A stretch of 64,000 bases of DNA from the NCBI GenBank assembly GCA_947502505.1, contig CANNAE010000010.1, positions 1 to 64,000 of the forward strand. Reading direction: 5' to 3'. This document shows, piece after piece, positions 19,655 through 33,109 of the stretch. The position numbers and the translations under genes were made by a program. The notes under the pieces are model-generated. The model did not search any database. It saw only the letters and a program-made list of their open reading frames with translations, and was not told the origin of the DNA. Each line of letters starts with the position of its first letter. The stretch's first letter is position 1. Source of the DNA: an uncultured Planococcus sp. Lineage in GTDB: Bacteria > Bacillota > Bacilli > Bacillales_A > Planococcaceae.

Positions 19655-19760
19655 ATTTTGAGGTCGTTTGCCCTTTTTCGGGCAGAGCATGGCGGCCAGT
19701 TTTAACATGTGTAAACCGAAAATGAGCTCATATGCGGTCTCGTTTTCTTTTTGTCTTTTC
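19655..19760 (+). promoter_or_regulatory. rpoB leader with internal terminator
   Basis: Two hairpins lie in the leader. The first has TTTGCCC/GGGCAGA around 19667-19686. The second pairs GAAAATGAG (19718-19726) with CTCGTTTTC (19739-19747), nine base pairs with one G-U, followed by TTTTTGTCTTTT. The second has intrinsic-terminator form, so rpoBC output may be set by read-through. The regulator is unknown. Confidence 0.75.
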
Positions 19761-19825
19761 GATATCATACACTATTTTACAGATATCGCAAAGTCCTATA
19801 ATCGTTTTATTGAGGGGTGAATAAG

Positions 19826-22800
19826 TTGACAGGTCAACTAGTTCAGTACGGTCAGCATCGTCAACGCAGAAGTTTTTCGAGAATCAGTGAAGTTCTAGAT
19901 CTCCCGAATCTGATTGAGATCCAATCGTCTTCTTACGAATGGTTCTTAGAAGAGGGGCTACGTGAAATGTTCCGCGACATTTCACCAATCGAAGATTTCA
20001 CAGGAAACCTTTCCTTGGAATTTGTCGACTACAGCTTAGCAGATCCTAAGTACCCGGTTGATGAATCGAAAGAACGGGATGTCACTTACGCAGCGCCACT
20101 ACGCGTAAAAGTGCGTCTTCATAACAAAGAAACGGATGAAGTGAAAGAGCAGGATGTCTTCATGGGTGATTTCCCATTAATGACAGAAACCGGAACTTTC
20201 GTCATCAACGGCGCAGAGCGCGTCATCGTTTCACAATTAGTCCGCTCGCCAAGTGTCTATTTCCACGACAAGACAGATAAAAACGGCAAACGAGGTTTCG
20301 GTGCCACTGTCATTCCAAACCGTGGTGCATGGCTTGAGTATGAAACCGATGCAAAAGATGTCGTCTACGTACGCATCGACCGCACACGTAAATTGCCAGT
20401 AACGGTCCTTTTGCGTGCATTAGGCTTTGGTTCTGATCAGGAAATCATTGATTTGCTCGGCGATAACGAGTATTTGCAAAACACGTTGGAAAAAGACAAT
20501 ACCGAAAACACGGAAAAAGCGCTTCTTGAAATTTACGAGCGCCTTCGCCCTGGAGAGCCGCCGACAGTAGAGAGCGCTAAGAGCTTACTTTACTCGCGTT
20601 TCTTCGACCCAAAACGCTATGACTTGGCGAATGTCGGCCGTTACAAGATGAACAAAAAGCTTCATATTAAAAACCGCTTGTTCAATCAGACGATTGCAGA
20701 AACACTCGTCGATCCTGAAACGGGCGAAATTTTAGTAGAAGCTGGCACTGTTATCGACCGCCGCGTCCTTGACCGCTTAATCCCTAATTTGGAAAATGGC
20801 GTCGGCTTCCACACCGTTTCCCAAGCTGGAGGCGTGCTAGAAGACGACGTAACCCTGCAATCTATTAAAATCTATGCGCCGAATGACGATGAGCAAAAAG
20901 AAATCACCGTCATCAGCAATGCATATATCGAAGACAAGATCAAAAACGTAACGCCTGCAGATATCATCTCGTCCATCAGCTATTTCTTCAACTTGCTGCA
21001 TGGCGTCGGCAATACAGATGATATTGACCACTTGGGTAACCGCCGTTTGCGTTCAGTTGGCGAACTTCTGCAGAACCAATTCCGTATCGGCTTGTCCCGT
21101 ATGGAACGCGTGGTGCGCGAACGCATGTCGATCAACGACACGCAATCGATCGTACCTCAGCAATTGATCAATATCCGTCCGGTTATTGCATCGATTAAAG
21201 AGTTCTTCGGCAGCTCTCAATTGTCCCAGTTCATGGACCAAACGAACCCGCTTGCAGAATTGACGCATAAACGCCGTCTATCTGCGCTTGGGCCCGGTGG
21301 TTTGACGCGTGAGCGCGCTGGCTTTGAAGTCCGTGACGTTCACTACTCCCACTATGGCCGCATGTGCCCGATCGAAACGCCTGAGGGCCCGAACATCGGT
21401 TTGATCAATACACTTTCCACATTTGCGAAAGTGAATAAATTCGGCTTTATCGAAACACCATATCGCCGCGTCGATCCGGAGACGAACAAAGTCACCGACC
21501 AAATCGATTATTTAACGGCCGATGAAGAAGATAACTATGTAGTCGCGCAGGCGAATTCCCGTTTGAATGATGACGGATCGTTTGTAGAAGAAGAAGTCGT
21601 TGCGCGTTTCCGCGGTGAAAACACCGTTTACAGCCGCTCCAACATCGACTATATGGACGTTTCACCGAAGCAAGTCGTATCTGTTGCGACCGCATGTATT
21701 CCTTTCCTTGAAAACGATGACTCCAACCGGGCATTGATGGGAGCGAACATGCAGCGTCAAGCCGTGCCTCTATTGAATCCAGAAGCACCGTTTGTCGGAA
21801 CTGGCATGGAGCACTTGGCTGCACGTGATTCAGGTGCTGCAGTGATCGCGAAGCATGGCGGAATTGTTGAATTCGTTGAAGCGAAAGAGATCCGCGTTCG
21901 CCGCATCGAAAACGTAGAAGGCAATGAAGTCAGAGGCGACGTGGACACGTACCGCCTGCAAAAATTCATCCGTTCAAACCAAGGTACCAGCTATAACCAG
22001 CGCCCGATCGTCAAAGTTGGCGATCGTGTGGAAAAACGCGATATCCTGGCCGATGGACCTTCAATGGAACGCGGCGAAATGGCACTTGGCCGTAACGTGC
22101 TTGTCGGATTCATGACTTGGGATGGCTTTAACTATGAGGATGCGATCATCATGAGTGAGCGCCTCGTTAAAGATGACGTCTACACGTCAGTCCATATCGA
22201 AGAATACGAATCCGATTCCCGTGATACAAAACTCGGGCCTGAAGAAATCACGCGCGATATCCCGAACGTCGGCGAAGATGCCTTGCGCAACTTGGACGAC
22301 CGCGGCATTATCCGTGTGGGTGCTGAAGTTAAAGATGGCGACATCCTAGTCGGTAAAGTAACGCCTAAAGGGGTTACGGAACTGACAGCAGAAGAACGCC
22401 TGCTTCATGCAATCTTCGGCGAAAAAGCGCGTGAAGTACGCGATACATCCTTGCGTGTGCCTCACGGTGCAGGCGGGATCGTACTTGATGTGAAAATCTT
22501 CAACCGCGAAGACGGCGACGAATTGCCGCCGGGCGTCAACCAATTGGTACGTGCTTATATTGTCCAAAAACGGAAAATCTCCGTCGGGGATAAAATGGCC
22601 GGACGCCACGGTAACAAAGGTGTTATTTCCCGTATCTTGCCGGAAGAAGATATGCCGTTCATGCCTGATGGCACGCCGATCGATATCATGTTGAACCCGC
22701 TTGGTGTTCCGTCCCGTATGAATATCGGACAGGTGCTTGAACTTCACCTGGGGATGGCTTCACGTTCTCTAGGCCTTCACATGGCATCGTCTGTATTTGA

Positions 22801-23380
22801 CGGAGCGAACGAGGAAGATGTCTGGGAAACGATGGAAGAAGCTGGCATGCCGCGCGACGGAAAAACCATCCTTTATGATGGCCGTTCAGGCGAGCCGTTT
22901 GACAACCGCGTGTCTGTCGGAATCATGTACATGATCAAACTGGCGCACATGGTTGACGATAAACTCCATGCACGTTCAACTGGTCCTTACTCGCTTGTTA
23001 CACAACAGCCGCTTGGCGGTAAAGCGCAATTTGGCGGTCAGCGTTTCGGGGAGATGGAAGTTTGGGCACTTGAAGCATATGGTGCTGCGCATACACTCCA
23101 AGAAATTCTGACGGTCAAATCGGATGATGTCGTGGGCCGTGTGAAAACTTACGAAGCGATTGTCAAAGGCGAGAGCGTTCCAGAACCAAGCGTTCCGGAA
23201 TCCTTCAAAGTATTGATTAAAGAGCTTCAAAGTTTGGGCATGGACGTTAAGATGCTTACAATCGACGATGAAGAAATCGAATTGCGCGATTTGGATGAAG
23301 AAGATGATCTTCAACCTGCAGATTCACTGAATATCCTGCCGATCGCTGACGAAGAATCGCCAGTAGGCACGATTGAATAA
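19826..23380 (+). CDS. rpoB: DNA-directed RNA polymerase beta subunit
   Basis: 1184 aa from TTG at 19826, giving the family start [15 protein letters not shown] lies seven bases upstream. A GTG at 19817 would overlap that site. The rifampicin-pocket segment (about 455-530, [22 protein letters not shown] region) has the susceptible-type residues at the classic D, H and S positions. The catalytic-core motifs [11 protein letters not shown] and the C-terminal SLGMDVK are present. It is shortly followed by rpoC. Confidence 0.97.
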   Translation: MTGQLVQYGQHRQRRSFSRISEVLDLPNLIEIQSSSYEWFLEEGLREMFRDISPIEDFTGNLSLEFVDYSLADPKYPVDESKERDVTYAAPLRVKVRLHNKETDEVKEQDVFMGDFPLMTETGTFVINGAERVIVSQLVRSPSVYFHDKTDKNGKRGFGATVIPNRGAWLEYETDAKDVVYVRIDRTRKLPVTVLLRALGFGSDQEIIDLLGDNEYLQNTLEKDNTENTEKALLEIYERLRPGEPPTVESAKSLLYSRFFDPKRYDLANVGRYKMNKKLHIKNRLFNQTIAETLVDPETGEILVEAGTVIDRRVLDRLIPNLENGVGFHTVSQAGGVLEDDVTLQSIKIYAPNDDEQKEITVISNAYIEDKIKNVTPADIISSISYFFNLLHGVGNTDDIDHLGNRRLRSVGELLQNQFRIGLSRMERVVRERMSINDTQSIVPQQLINIRPVIASIKEFFGSSQLSQFMDQTNPLAELTHKRRLSALGPGGLTRERAGFEVRDVHYSHYGRMCPIETPEGPNIGLINTLSTFAKVNKFGFIETPYRRVDPETNKVTDQIDYLTADEEDNYVVAQANSRLNDDGSFVEEEVVARFRGENTVYSRSNIDYMDVSPKQVVSVATACIPFLENDDSNRALMGANMQRQAVPLLNPEAPFVGTGMEHLAARDSGAAVIAKHGGIVEFVEAKEIRVRRIENVEGNEVRGDVDTYRLQKFIRSNQGTSYNQRPIVKVGDRVEKRDILADGPSMERGEMALGRNVLVGFMTWDGFNYEDAIIMSERLVKDDVYTSVHIEEYESDSRDTKLGPEEITRDIPNVGEDALRNLDDRGIIRVGAEVKDGDILVGKVTPKGVTELTAEERLLHAIFGEKAREVRDTSLRVPHGAGGIVLDVKIFNREDGDELPPGVNQLVRAYIVQKRKISVGDKMAGRHGNKGVISRILPEEDMPFMPDGTPIDIMLNPLGVPSRMNIGQVLELHLGMASRSLGLHMASSVFDGANEEDVWETMEEAGMPRDGKTILYDGRSGEPFDNRVSVGIMYMIKLAHMVDDKLHARSTGPYSLVTQQPLGGKAQFGGQRFGEMEVWALEAYGAAHTLQEILTVKSDDVVGRVKTYEAIVKGESVPEPSVPESFKVLIKELQSLGMDVKMLTIDDEEIELRDLDEEDDLQPADSLNILPIADEESPVGTIE

Positions 23381-23397
23381 CGTATATATAGAAGAAA

Positions 23398-23420
23398 CCG
23401 TCCGGCACTGCGCCGGGCGG
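23398..23420 (+). other. GC-rich hairpin between rpoB and rpoC
   Basis: CCGTCCGGC and GCCGGGCGG pair over nine positions (one G-U) with a 5-base loop. There is no following T run, so it is more likely an mRNA processing or stability element than a terminator. Confidence 0.6.
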
Positions 23421-23490
23421 AAACTTATCGATTCAGCCATAAACGAGGAAGAGCCGTACAGAAACTCGAGACAAAAGGGAGGTAGGCTCC

Positions 23491-26400
23491 TTGATAGATG
23501 TAAATAATTTTGAGTATATGAAAATCGGATTGGCATCACCCGATAAAATTCGCTCATGGTCCTATGGGGAAGTCAAGAAACCAGAAACAATCAACTACCG
23601 TACGTTAAAGCCTGAAAAAGACGGTTTGTTCTGTGAACGTATTTTCGGTCCTACAAAAGACTGGGAATGCCATTGCGGAAAATACAAACGCGTCCGTTAT
23701 AAAGGTGTCGTCTGTGATCGCTGTGGCGTCGAAGTAACCCGTTCAAAAGTGCGCCGTGAGCGCATGGGCCATATCGAGCTTGCAGCACCGGTTTCCCATA
23801 TTTGGTATTTCAAAGGAATCCCAAGCCGTATGGGTCTTATCTTGGATATGTCCCCGCGTTCTTTGGAAGAAGTTATCTATTTCGCTTCTTACGTAGTAAT
23901 CGATCCGGCGGATACACCGCTCGAGAAAAAACAATTGCTTTCCGAAAAAGAATATCGCGCATACCGCGATAAATTCGGCAAGAAGTTCCAAGCAGCGATG
24001 GGTGCTGAAGCGATTAAACGCCTGCTTCAGGAAATCGACTTGGAACGCGAAACAGATGCGTTGAAAGAAGAACTTAAATCTGCCCAAGGCCAGCGCCGCA
24101 CACGTGCGATCAAACGCCTTGAAGTAGTTGAGTCTTTCCGTAACTCTGGAAACAACCCGGATTGGATGATCTTGGATGTACTTCCTGTCATCCCGCCGGA
24201 ATTGCGTCCGATGGTACAGCTAGACGGTGGCCGTTTTGCGACTTCCGACTTGAACGACCTTTACCGCCGTGTCATTAACCGCAACAACCGCCTTAAGCGT
24301 TTGCTTGACCTTGGTGCACCAAGCATCATCGTCCAGAATGAAAAACGCATGCTCCAAGAAGCTGTTGATGCGTTGATCGACAATGGCCGTCGCGGCCGCC
24401 CGGTTACAGGTCCTGGTAACCGCCCATTGAAATCCCTTTCTCATATGTTGAAAGGGAAGCAAGGGCGCTTCCGCCAGAACTTGCTCGGAAAACGTGTCGA
24501 TTACTCGGGACGTTCTGTAATCGTCGTAGGACCGAACTTGAAGATGTATCAATGCGGATTGCCTAAAGGCATGGCAATTGAACTCTTTAAGCCGTTCGTC
24601 ATGAAAGAATTGGTTGAACGCGGACTAGCTCACAATATCAAGAGCGCGAAGCGTAAAATCGAACGTCTCCATTCGGAAGTTTGGGACGTACTTGAAGATG
24701 TCATCAAGGAGCACCCGGTTCTATTGAACCGCGCACCGACACTTCACAGACTCGGTATCCAAGCATTTGAACCGACACTTGTTGAAGGTAAGGCCATCCG
24801 CCTTCACCCGCTCGTTTGTACGGCTTATAACGCCGACTTTGATGGTGACCAAATGGCTGTCCACGTACCGCTTTCATCTGAAGCGCAAGCAGAAGCCCGT
24901 CTTCTTATGCTTGCAGCACAGAACATCTTGAACCCGAAAGATGGAAAACCGGTCGTAACGCCTTCACAGGATATGGTTCTTGGAAACTATTACCTGACGC
25001 TAGAGCGCAAAGGCGCAACAGGCGAAGGGGCTACGTTCTCCGGATCCGAAGAAGTATTGATCGCTTACCAAACTGGACATGTGCATTTGCACACGCGTAT
25101 CGCGGTCCAGGCTGGATCTGTAAACAACCCGACGTTTACGGAAGAACAAAACAAAATGCTTCTTTTGACGACAGTCGGAAAAGTGATTTTCAATGAAATT
25201 CTTCCGAAATCGTTCCCTTATATCAATGAACCGACCGATTACAATCTGCAAGTGGAAACGCCAGCGAAATACTTCGTCCCAACAACGACGGATGTTCGCA
25301 AGCATATCCAGGAATCAGAACTTGTAACGCCGTTCAAGAAGAAGATTCTTGGGGAAATCATTGCAGAAGTATTCAAACGTTTCCATATTACGGAAACTTC
25401 ACGGATGCTTGACCGCATGAAGAGCCTTGGATTCAAATATTCTACACAAGCCGGCATCACGGTTGGTGTGGCGGATATCGTCGTCTTGCCTGACAAAGGT
25501 GAAATCCTAGTTGAAGCCCAGAACAATGTAGATAAAGTGATGAAGCAATTCCGCCGTGGTTTGATTACGGAAGAAGAGCGCTACACACGCGTTATCTCTT
25601 ATTGGAGCAATGCGAAAGATATCATCCAGGAAAAACTGATGGCATCTCTTGATACGCTAAACCCGATTTACATGATGAGTGATTCCGGAGCCCGTGGTAA
25701 CGCGTCCAACTTCACTCAGCTTGCGGGTATGCGCGGACTCATGGCCAACCCGGCCGGCCGCATTATCGAACTTCCGATCAAATCTTCCTTCCGTGAAGGT
25801 TTGACGGTACTCGAATACTTCATCTCGACTCACGGTGCACGTAAAGGTCTTGCCGATACAGCACTGAAAACAGCTGACTCCGGTTACTTGACACGCCGTC
25901 TTGTCGATGTTGCACAAGATGCTATCGTACGTGAAAATGATTGCGGAACTGACCGTGGCTTATTGGTTGGCGCACTCATGGAAGGCACGGAAGTCATCGA
26001 AGAGCTTGAAGAACGGATTGTCGGCCGTCACGCTAAGAAAACGGTCCGTCACCCAGAAACAAAAGAAGTAATTGTAGAAAGAGACGCACTTATTACACAG
26101 GATCTGGCTCGCCTCGTAATCGAAGCCGGCATCAAAGAAGTGACGATCCGCTCTGCATTCACTTGTAATACAAAACACGGCATTTGCAAAAAATGCTACG
26201 GTACGAACCTTGCAACAGGCGACGAAGTGGAAGTCGGCGAAGCAGTCGGAATCATCGCTGCCCAGTCTATCGGGGAGCCAGGTACACAGCTCACGATGCG
26301 TACATTCCACACAGGCGGTGTAGCAGGGGACGATATCACACAAGGTTTGCCGCGTATCCAGGAAATCTTCGAATCCAGAAATCCGAAAGGGCAAGCTGTT

Positions 26401-27096
26401 ATTTCTGAAATCACCGGTACCATTACCGAGATCGATGAAATTCGCGAAGGCCAGAAGGAAATCACGATTCAAGGCGACGTGGAAACACGCAAATACTTGG
26501 CGCCTTATAATGCACGTTTGAAAGTTCAAGTAGATGATACAATCAAGCGCGGTGAAGTGCTGACAGACGGTTCTATCGATCCGAAGCAATTGCTTCAGGT
26601 CAAAGAAGTTCAATCTGTACAATTGTATCTATTGAAAGAAGTTCAAAAAGTTTATCGCATGCAAGGGGTAGAAATCGGCGATAAGCACGTTGAAGTTATG
26701 GTTCGTCAAATGTTCCGTAAAGTCCGCGTCATTGAAGCCGGAGATACTGACTTGCTGCCAGGTTCTCTTCTTGATATTCACCAGTTCACAGAAGCGAATG
26801 AAAAAGCGGTGCTTGCCGGCAATATGCCAGCAACTAGCCGACCTGTCATCCTCGGGATCACGAAAGCTTCCCTGGAAACAGAATCATTCTTGTCTGCTGC
26901 GTCCTTCCAAGAAACGACTCGTGTCCTTACCGATGCGGCGATCAAAGGAAAACGCGACGAGCTTCTCGGACTGAAAGAGAATGTCATTATCGGGAAATTG
27001 GTTCCTGCGGGGACTGGCATGCAGCGCTACCGCCAGATCGAAATCGAGCAAAGCGAAAAAGCCCAGCAAGAAGAGATCGTCGGAAGCGAATCATAA
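23491..27096 (+). CDS. rpoC: DNA-directed RNA polymerase beta' subunit
   Basis: 1201 aa from a TTG start behind GGGAGG. It has the N-terminal zinc site ([20 protein letters not shown]), the rudder and bridge-helix regions, and the invariant catalytic NADFDGDQM near residue 446-454. The second zinc site is formed by C(GTDRG), [11 protein letters not shown]. The C-terminus is complete. Together with rpoB it forms the active centre of RNA polymerase. A strong terminator follows. Confidence 0.98.
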   Translation: MIDVNNFEYMKIGLASPDKIRSWSYGEVKKPETINYRTLKPEKDGLFCERIFGPTKDWECHCGKYKRVRYKGVVCDRCGVEVTRSKVRRERMGHIELAAPVSHIWYFKGIPSRMGLILDMSPRSLEEVIYFASYVVIDPADTPLEKKQLLSEKEYRAYRDKFGKKFQAAMGAEAIKRLLQEIDLERETDALKEELKSAQGQRRTRAIKRLEVVESFRNSGNNPDWMILDVLPVIPPELRPMVQLDGGRFATSDLNDLYRRVINRNNRLKRLLDLGAPSIIVQNEKRMLQEAVDALIDNGRRGRPVTGPGNRPLKSLSHMLKGKQGRFRQNLLGKRVDYSGRSVIVVGPNLKMYQCGLPKGMAIELFKPFVMKELVERGLAHNIKSAKRKIERLHSEVWDVLEDVIKEHPVLLNRAPTLHRLGIQAFEPTLVEGKAIRLHPLVCTAYNADFDGDQMAVHVPLSSEAQAEARLLMLAAQNILNPKDGKPVVTPSQDMVLGNYYLTLERKGATGEGATFSGSEEVLIAYQTGHVHLHTRIAVQAGSVNNPTFTEEQNKMLLLTTVGKVIFNEILPKSFPYINEPTDYNLQVETPAKYFVPTTTDVRKHIQESELVTPFKKKILGEIIAEVFKRFHITETSRMLDRMKSLGFKYSTQAGITVGVADIVVLPDKGEILVEAQNNVDKVMKQFRRGLITEEERYTRVISYWSNAKDIIQEKLMASLDTLNPIYMMSDSGARGNASNFTQLAGMRGLMANPAGRIIELPIKSSFREGLTVLEYFISTHGARKGLADTALKTADSGYLTRRLVDVAQDAIVRENDCGTDRGLLVGALMEGTEVIEELEERIVGRHAKKTVRHPETKEVIVERDALITQDLARLVIEAGIKEVTIRSAFTCNTKHGICKKCYGTNLATGDEVEVGEAVGIIAAQSIGEPGTQLTMRTFHTGGVAGDDITQGLPRIQEIFESRNPKGQAVISEITGTITEIDEIREGQKEITIQGDVETRKYLAPYNARLKVQVDDTIKRGEVLTDGSIDPKQLLQVKEVQSVQLYLLKEVQKVYRMQGVEIGDKHVEVMVRQMFRKVRVIEAGDTDLLPGSLLDIHQFTEANEKAVLAGNMPATSRPVILGITKASLETESFLSAASFQETTRVLTDAAIKGKRDELLGLKENVIIGKLVPAGTGMQRYRQIEIEQSEKAQQEEIVGSES

Positions 27097-27110
27097 GCTA
27101 GCAAAACTAT

Positions 27111-27145
27111 TCCCGGAGAGCGATGAGCTCTCCGGGATTTTTTTT
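27111..27145 (+). terminator. terminator of the rpoB-rpoC operon
   Basis: TCCCGGAGAGC and GCTCTCCGGGA form a perfect 11-bp stem with a 5-base loop, followed by eight T. Confidence 0.96.
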
Positions 27146-27155
27146 GGAATTATAG

Positions 27156-27185
27156 TTGACAGTATCCTTTAGGGAATGATAGTAT
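27156..27185 (+). promoter_or_regulatory. promoter of rpsL-rpsG-fusA
   Basis: TTGACA (27156-27161) with TAGTAT (27180-27185) after an 18-base spacer. A TATATT at 27183 would need 21 bases. Confidence 0.75.
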
Positions 27186-27191
27186 ATTAAG

Positions 27192-27385
27192 GGTTGATGA
27201 TTATCGATCTTTGCATGTCAGGAACATGATCGTCAGGTACGAAGCAAAACAGTAAAAGCGTTCAGCTTTGCTGGATGTAGCCTTCATGGCATTACTGGAT
27301 ACCGGTTTTTGTGTGAAATCACAAAGACTTTGTTTTTTACCCAAAAATGAACCACCTGGATATGTGGTATTAGAACACCTTTTGA
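27192..27385 (+). promoter_or_regulatory. long structured leader of the str operon
   Basis: About 200 untranslated bases separate the promoter from rpsL. CGAT (27205-27208) pairs with ATCG (27229-27232), enclosing CATGT/ACATG (27214-27218 with 27224-27228). Further on CAGC/GCTG and TTTGTG/CACAAA (about 27306-27325) can pair, the last followed shortly by a T run. B. subtilis has the small L7Ae-type gene ybxF here; I see no such gene. Regulation by a str-operon protein is inference. Confidence 0.55.
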
Positions 27386-27400
27386 GAGGAGGAAAAATCG

Positions 27401-27820
27401 ATGCCTACAATTAACCAATTGGTTAACAAGCCTCGTAAACCAAAAAGCACTAAATCAGACTCACCTGCGTTGAACAAGGGGTATAACAGCTTCAAGAAAG
27501 CCCAGACTAACTTGAGCGCTCCACAAAAACGCGGCGTCTGCACACGTGTTGGAACGATGACACCTAAAAAACCAAACTCCGCATTGCGTAAATATGCGCG
27601 TGTACGTTTGACAAACCAAATTGAGGTCAATGCATACATCGGCGGCGAAGGTCACAACCTTCAAGAGCACAGTGTTGTTCTTATCCGCGGCGGTCGCGTA
27701 AAAGACCTTCCGGGTGTACGTTACCACGTTGTACGCGGAGCACTTGATACTGCTGGAGTAAACGGTCGTATGCAAGGACGCTCTAAATACGGAACAAAAC
27801 GCCCTAAAGCTAAAAAATAA
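27401..27820 (+). CDS. rpsL: 30S ribosomal protein S12
   Basis: 139 aa. The decoding-centre segments SPQKRG-type ([13 protein letters not shown]) and [15 protein letters not shown] are intact. The lysines where streptomycin-resistance changes usually arise are unchanged. GAGAGGAGG precedes the ATG. First gene of the rpsL-rpsG-fusA-tuf string. Confidence 0.98.
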   Translation: MPTINQLVNKPRKPKSTKSDSPALNKGYNSFKKAQTNLSAPQKRGVCTRVGTMTPKKPNSALRKYARVRLTNQIEVNAYIGGEGHNLQEHSVVLIRGGRVKDLPGVRYHVVRGALDTAGVNGRMQGRSKYGTKRPKAKK

Positions 27821-27834
27821 TAACAATGAATTAA

Positions 27835-28335
<501 letters not shown>

Positions 28336-28385
28336 ATTCTTGCGAAACTTAAAATCTTATTTCGAGACGGAAGGAGAAAGACCAT

Positions 28386-30464
28386 ATGCCTAGAGAGTTC
28401 TCCTTAGACCACACACGTAATATCGGAATCATGGCTCACATCGATGCCGGTAAAACGACTACTACGGAGCGTATTTTGTATTACACAGGCCGTATCCACA
28501 AAATCGGCGAAACGCACGAAGGTGCTTCTCAAATGGACTGGATGGAGCAGGAGCAAGAGCGTGGAATCACGATCACATCTGCTGCGACAACAGCTTCATG
28601 GGAAGGCCACCGCGTTAACATCATCGATACTCCAGGACACGTAGACTTCACTGTTGAAGTTGAACGTTCACTGCGTGTACTTGATGGTGCTGTAACGGTT
28701 CTTGATGCCCAATCAGGCGTTGAGCCGCAAACAGAAACTGTATGGCGTCAAGCGACAACATACGGAGTACCGCGTCTTGTATTCATCAACAAAATGGATA
28801 AAATCGGCGCAGACTTCCTGTATTCAGTAGGCACTCTTCACGATCGCCTGCAAGCTAACGCACACCCGATTCAATTGCCAATCGGCGCAGAAGACGAGTT
28901 CTCAGGGATCATTGACCTTGTAAACATGAACGCGCGCTTCTATGCGAATGATTTGGGAACTGAAATCACTGAAGGTGAAATTCCTGAAGAGTACAAAGAG
29001 CTTGCTGACGAGTGGCACACAAAACTACTCGAAGGCGTTGCAGAGCTTGATGAAGACTTGATGGAAAAATACCTTGGTGGCGAAGAAATTACTGTCGATG
29101 AACTTAAAGCTGCAATCCGTAAAGGAACGCTTGACGTTGAGTTCTACCCAGTAGTTTGCGGAACTGCTTTCAAAAACAAAGGGGTTCAATTGATGCTTGA
29201 TGCAGTAATTGATTACCTCCCATCACCACTAGATGTACCGCCAATGACAGCTCTACGTCCGGATTCAGACGAAGAAGTATTGCGCAGAGCATCTGAAGAC
29301 GAGCCTTTCTCTGCCCTGGCATTTAAAGTAATGACAGACCCATATGTAGGGAAATTGACGTTCTTCCGTGTTTACTCTGGTACTTTGAAATCTGGTTCGT
29401 ACGTACAAAACTCTTCAAAAGGCAAGCGTGAGCGCGTAGGACGTATCCTGCAAATGCACGCTAACTCCCGCGAAGAGATCGCTGAAGTATATTGCGGGGA
29501 TATCGCTGCTGCGATCGGCCTAAAAGATACTTCTACAGGCGATACATTGTGCGACGAAAAAGATCAAGTAATCCTTGAGCGCATGGTCTTCCCGGAACCG
29601 GTTATCTCACTTTCTGTAGAGCCGAAATCCAAAGCGGACCAAGACAAGATGGGCCAAGCCCTTGCGAAATTGCAAGAAGAAGACCCAACTTTCCGTGCGC
29701 ATACAGACCAGGAAACTGGTCAAACGATCATCGCGGGTATGGGTGAGCTTCACCTTGATATCCTAGTTGACCGTATGAGACGCGAATTCAACGTTGAAGC
29801 AAACGTCGGAGCTCCTCAGGTATCTTACCGTGAGACATTCCGCCAGTCTGCAAAAGTTGAAGGGAAGTTCGTACGTCAATCCGGTGGTCGCGGTCAGTTC
29901 GGACACGTTTGGATCGAGTTCTCTCCAAACGAAGAAGGCGCTGGCTTTGAGTTCGAAAATGGAATTGTCGGTGGTGTTGTTCCACGTGAATACATCCCAG
30001 CAGTTGAAGCGGGTCTACGCGACTCTCTTGATAACGGTGTTGTTGCCGGTTATCCATTGGTCGACATTAAAGCACGTTTGTTCGACGGATCTTACCACGA
30101 TGTTGACTCCAACGAGATGGCATTTAAAGTAGCTGCTTCTATGGCACTGAAAAATGCTGTATCGAAAGTTAACCCGGTAATTCTTGAGCCGATCATGAAA
30201 GTTGAAATTGTAATCCCTGAGGAATACCTTGGCGATATCATGGGCGACGTTACGTCACGCCGTGGACGCGTAGAAGGTATGGACGCTCGCGGAAACGCAC
30301 AAGTTGTCCGTTCAATGGTTCCACTTTCTGAAATGTTCGGTTACGCAACAAACTTGCGTTCTAACACGCAAGGACGCGGTGTGTTCTCTATGCACTTCGA
30401 CCACTACGAAGAAGTGCCGAAATCCATCGCTGAAGATATTATCAAAAAAAATAAAGGCCAATAA
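28386..30464 (+). CDS. fusA: elongation factor G
   Basis: Translocation GTPase, 692 aa. G1 [14 protein letters not shown] is near residue 17, the switch region contains [13 protein letters not shown]3 is DTPGHVDF and G4 is NKMD. Domains II to V follow, with the domain IV loop [13 protein letters not shown]. Standard length and no gaps. AAGGAG lies before the ATG. The 3' end overlaps a perfect hairpin. Confidence 0.98.
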   Translation: MPREFSLDHTRNIGIMAHIDAGKTTTTERILYYTGRIHKIGETHEGASQMDWMEQEQERGITITSAATTASWEGHRVNIIDTPGHVDFTVEVERSLRVLDGAVTVLDAQSGVEPQTETVWRQATTYGVPRLVFINKMDKIGADFLYSVGTLHDRLQANAHPIQLPIGAEDEFSGIIDLVNMNARFYANDLGTEITEGEIPEEYKELADEWHTKLLEGVAELDEDLMEKYLGGEEITVDELKAAIRKGTLDVEFYPVVCGTAFKNKGVQLMLDAVIDYLPSPLDVPPMTALRPDSDEEVLRRASEDEPFSALAFKVMTDPYVGKLTFFRVYSGTLKSGSYVQNSSKGKRERVGRILQMHANSREEIAEVYCGDIAAAIGLKDTSTGDTLCDEKDQVILERMVFPEPVISLSVEPKSKADQDKMGQALAKLQEEDPTFRAHTDQETGQTIIAGMGELHLDILVDRMRREFNVEANVGAPQVSYRETFRQSAKVEGKFVRQSGGRGQFGHVWIEFSPNEEGAGFEFENGIVGGVVPREYIPAVEAGLRDSLDNGVVAGYPLVDIKARLFDGSYHDVDSNEMAFKVAASMALKNAVSKVNPVILEPIMKVEIVIPEEYLGDIMGDVTSRRGRVEGMDARGNAQVVRSMVPLSEMFGYATNLRSNTQGRGVFSMHFDHYEEVPKSIAEDIIKKNKGQ

Positions 30465-30480
30465 TTGAATTTTGGCCTTT
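30453..30480 (-). terminator. hairpin at the fusA stop; terminator-like on the minus strand
   Basis: AAAGGCCAA (30453-30461) and TTGGCCTTT (30472-30480) are perfect complements around the fusA stop codon. On the + strand no T run follows, so fusA-tuf transcription should pass. On the - strand the stem is followed by TATTTTTTT, the form of an intrinsic terminator against antisense transcription. This orientation reading is inference. Confidence 0.55.
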
Positions 30481-30503
30481 AATCAAGTATAAATAGTTTG
30501 TAT

Positions 30504-30534
30504 GCCCAATCTGCATTTTTTCGGCAGCCTGGGC
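30504..30534 (+). other. hairpin in the fusA-tuf spacer
   Basis: GCCCA with CTGC pairs with GCAG and TGGGC across a two-by-two internal loop. It lies in the 119-base fusA-tuf gap, with no T run. It may be a tuf mRNA processing or stability element. Confidence 0.5.
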
Positions 30535-30583
30535 CATCAAACTACGACTACTATTAACTTATATTCTGAGGAGGATTTTTCTA

Positions 30584-31771
<1,188 letters not shown>

Positions 31772-31785
31772 TTCGCTTTTGCCCA

Positions 31786-31821
31786 AATCCCCTAACTCAT
31801 TATGAGTTAGGGGATTTTTTT
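31786..31821 (+). terminator. terminator after tuf
   Basis: AATCCCCTAACTCAT and ATGAGTTAGGGGATT form a 15-bp perfect stem with a minimal apex, followed by a T run. Confidence 0.97.
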
Positions 31822-32084
31822 GCGTTCATTTGGAAATAAAAAGCGAATATGTCGTGACGATATCGGCATTTGAGAGTTTGAGGATCTGAGCTTGCCGCCA
31901 CGGGAAGTTTGCCAAATAAGGCAGAAAATGAGGAAAGCTCGTTATTTTTTATACGCAATATATCGCATTCCTATAAAATATTCAAACTTTTTTAAAAACA
32001 TTTCAAACCGCGCCACGACAACAATGTAAACGGATACAAAAGATTTCAATCTTCAGAATTAGTAAATAATTCGCATTTTGTTTG
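31822..32084. other. AT-rich non-coding stretch before ilvE
   Basis: This 263-base stretch holds no open reading frame I can support. It is strongly AT-rich from about 31940. A weak CodY-like match (ATCTTCAGAATT around 32049-32060) has the TTCAGAA core but too many mismatches in the flanks to call. It is a likely regulatory upstream region of ilvE. Confidence 0.5.
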
Positions 32085-32113
32085 TTGACACCCCGTGGAA
32101 TAGGCGATATGAT
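32085..32113 (+). promoter_or_regulatory. promoter of ilvE
   Basis: Perfect TTGACA (32085-32090), 17-base spacer, TATGAT (32108-32113). It lies 74 bases before ilvE and upstream of the mid-operon T-box. Confidence 0.9.
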
Positions 32114-32186
32114 AGCAACAATTTAACAGAGCAAAGCATTCGGAACGCAAATCCCCTAAAAAATTTCGGAGAAAGAAGTGGACATC

Positions 32187-33089
32187 ATGACTGAACAAGT
32201 AATCTATATGAATGGTGAATTTGTAAAAAAAGAAGATGCCAAGGTTTCAGTTTATGATCATGGCTTCCTATATGGCGACGGAGTCTTCGAAGGCATTCGT
32301 TCTTACAACGGAAATGTCTTTCGTCTAGAAGAACATCTGGAGCGCCTTTACGATTCAGCTAAATCAGTGATGCTTGAAATTCCGCACACTTTCGAAGAAA
32401 TGACGCAGCTGGTCGTGGAAACGCTCCGGCAGAATAAATTGAAGGATGCGTATATCCGCTTAGTCGTCTCACGCGGAGTCGGGAATTTAGGGCTTGACCC
32501 ATTCAGCTGTGCAGAGCCGAACGTCATCGTCATCGCAGAGCCGCTTTCTTTATTCCCGAAAGCTTTGTACGACAGCGGCATTGAAATCGTCTCGGTCGCT
32601 TCAAGAAGAAGCCGCTCAGACGTCCTTAGCCCGAAAGTCAAATCGCTGAACTATATGAACAACATCCTGGTGAAGATCGAAGCAAGCCTTGCTGGTGTCT
32701 CTGAAGCACTCATGCTGAACGACCAAGGCTATGTAGCTGAAGGATCGGCCGACAACATCTTCATCGTCCGCAAAAACAAATTGCTGACGCCTCCCGGTTA
32801 TGTAGGGGCGCTCGAAGGCATTACCCGCAACGCCATCATGGAAGTGGCGGCGGAAAAGGGCTACCAAATGGAAGAGGGCGTCTTCACAAGGCACGATGTT
32901 TATGTGGCAGATGAAGTATTCCTGACAGGGACGGCAGCAGAAGTCATCGCCGTCATCAAAGTGGATGGGCGCGTGATCGGCGACGGAAAACCAGGGCCAG
33001 TCACTAACGACCTTCTCGAAGCATTCCGTGAGTTGGTGCAGCAAGACGGCGTCAAAGTATATAACGAAGAACACTTAAATGTTGTATAA
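32187..33089 (+). CDS. ilvE: branched-chain amino acid aminotransferase
   Basis: PLP class IV aminotransferase of 300 aa for the last step of Ile, Val and Leu synthesis. It contains the VYDHGFLYGDGVFEG entry motif, the Schiff-base lysine segment KSLNYMNN near residue 152, and the phosphate-binding EGITRNAIME and GTAAEV segments. The ATG at 32187 matches family starts (MTEQVIYMNGEF); the GTG at 32178 behind GGAG is an alternative. It is the first gene of the inserted ilv-leu block and lies upstream of the T-box, so it probably escapes that control. Confidence 0.95.
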   Translation: MTEQVIYMNGEFVKKEDAKVSVYDHGFLYGDGVFEGIRSYNGNVFRLEEHLERLYDSAKSVMLEIPHTFEEMTQLVVETLRQNKLKDAYIRLVVSRGVGNLGLDPFSCAEPNVIVIAEPLSLFPKALYDSGIEIVSVASRRSRSDVLSPKVKSLNYMNNILVKIEASLAGVSEALMLNDQGYVAEGSADNIFIVRKNKLLTPPGYVGALEGITRNAIMEVAAEKGYQMEEGVFTRHDVYVADEVFLTGTAAEVIAVIKVDGRVIGDGKPGPVTNDLLEAFRELVQQDGVKVYNEEHLNVV

Positions 33090-33109
33090 GTTCATAAGAT
33101 CAATTCAAT

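Noticed and set aside
19817-19825. GTG start for rpoB giving three extra residues
   Set aside because: It overlaps the only ribosome binding site; the TTG at 19826 gives correct spacing and the family N-terminus.
32046-32062. Possible CodY box before ilvE
   Set aside because: The core TTCAGAA is there, but only about 10 of 15 positions fit the consensus. That is too weak in AT-rich DNA to call.
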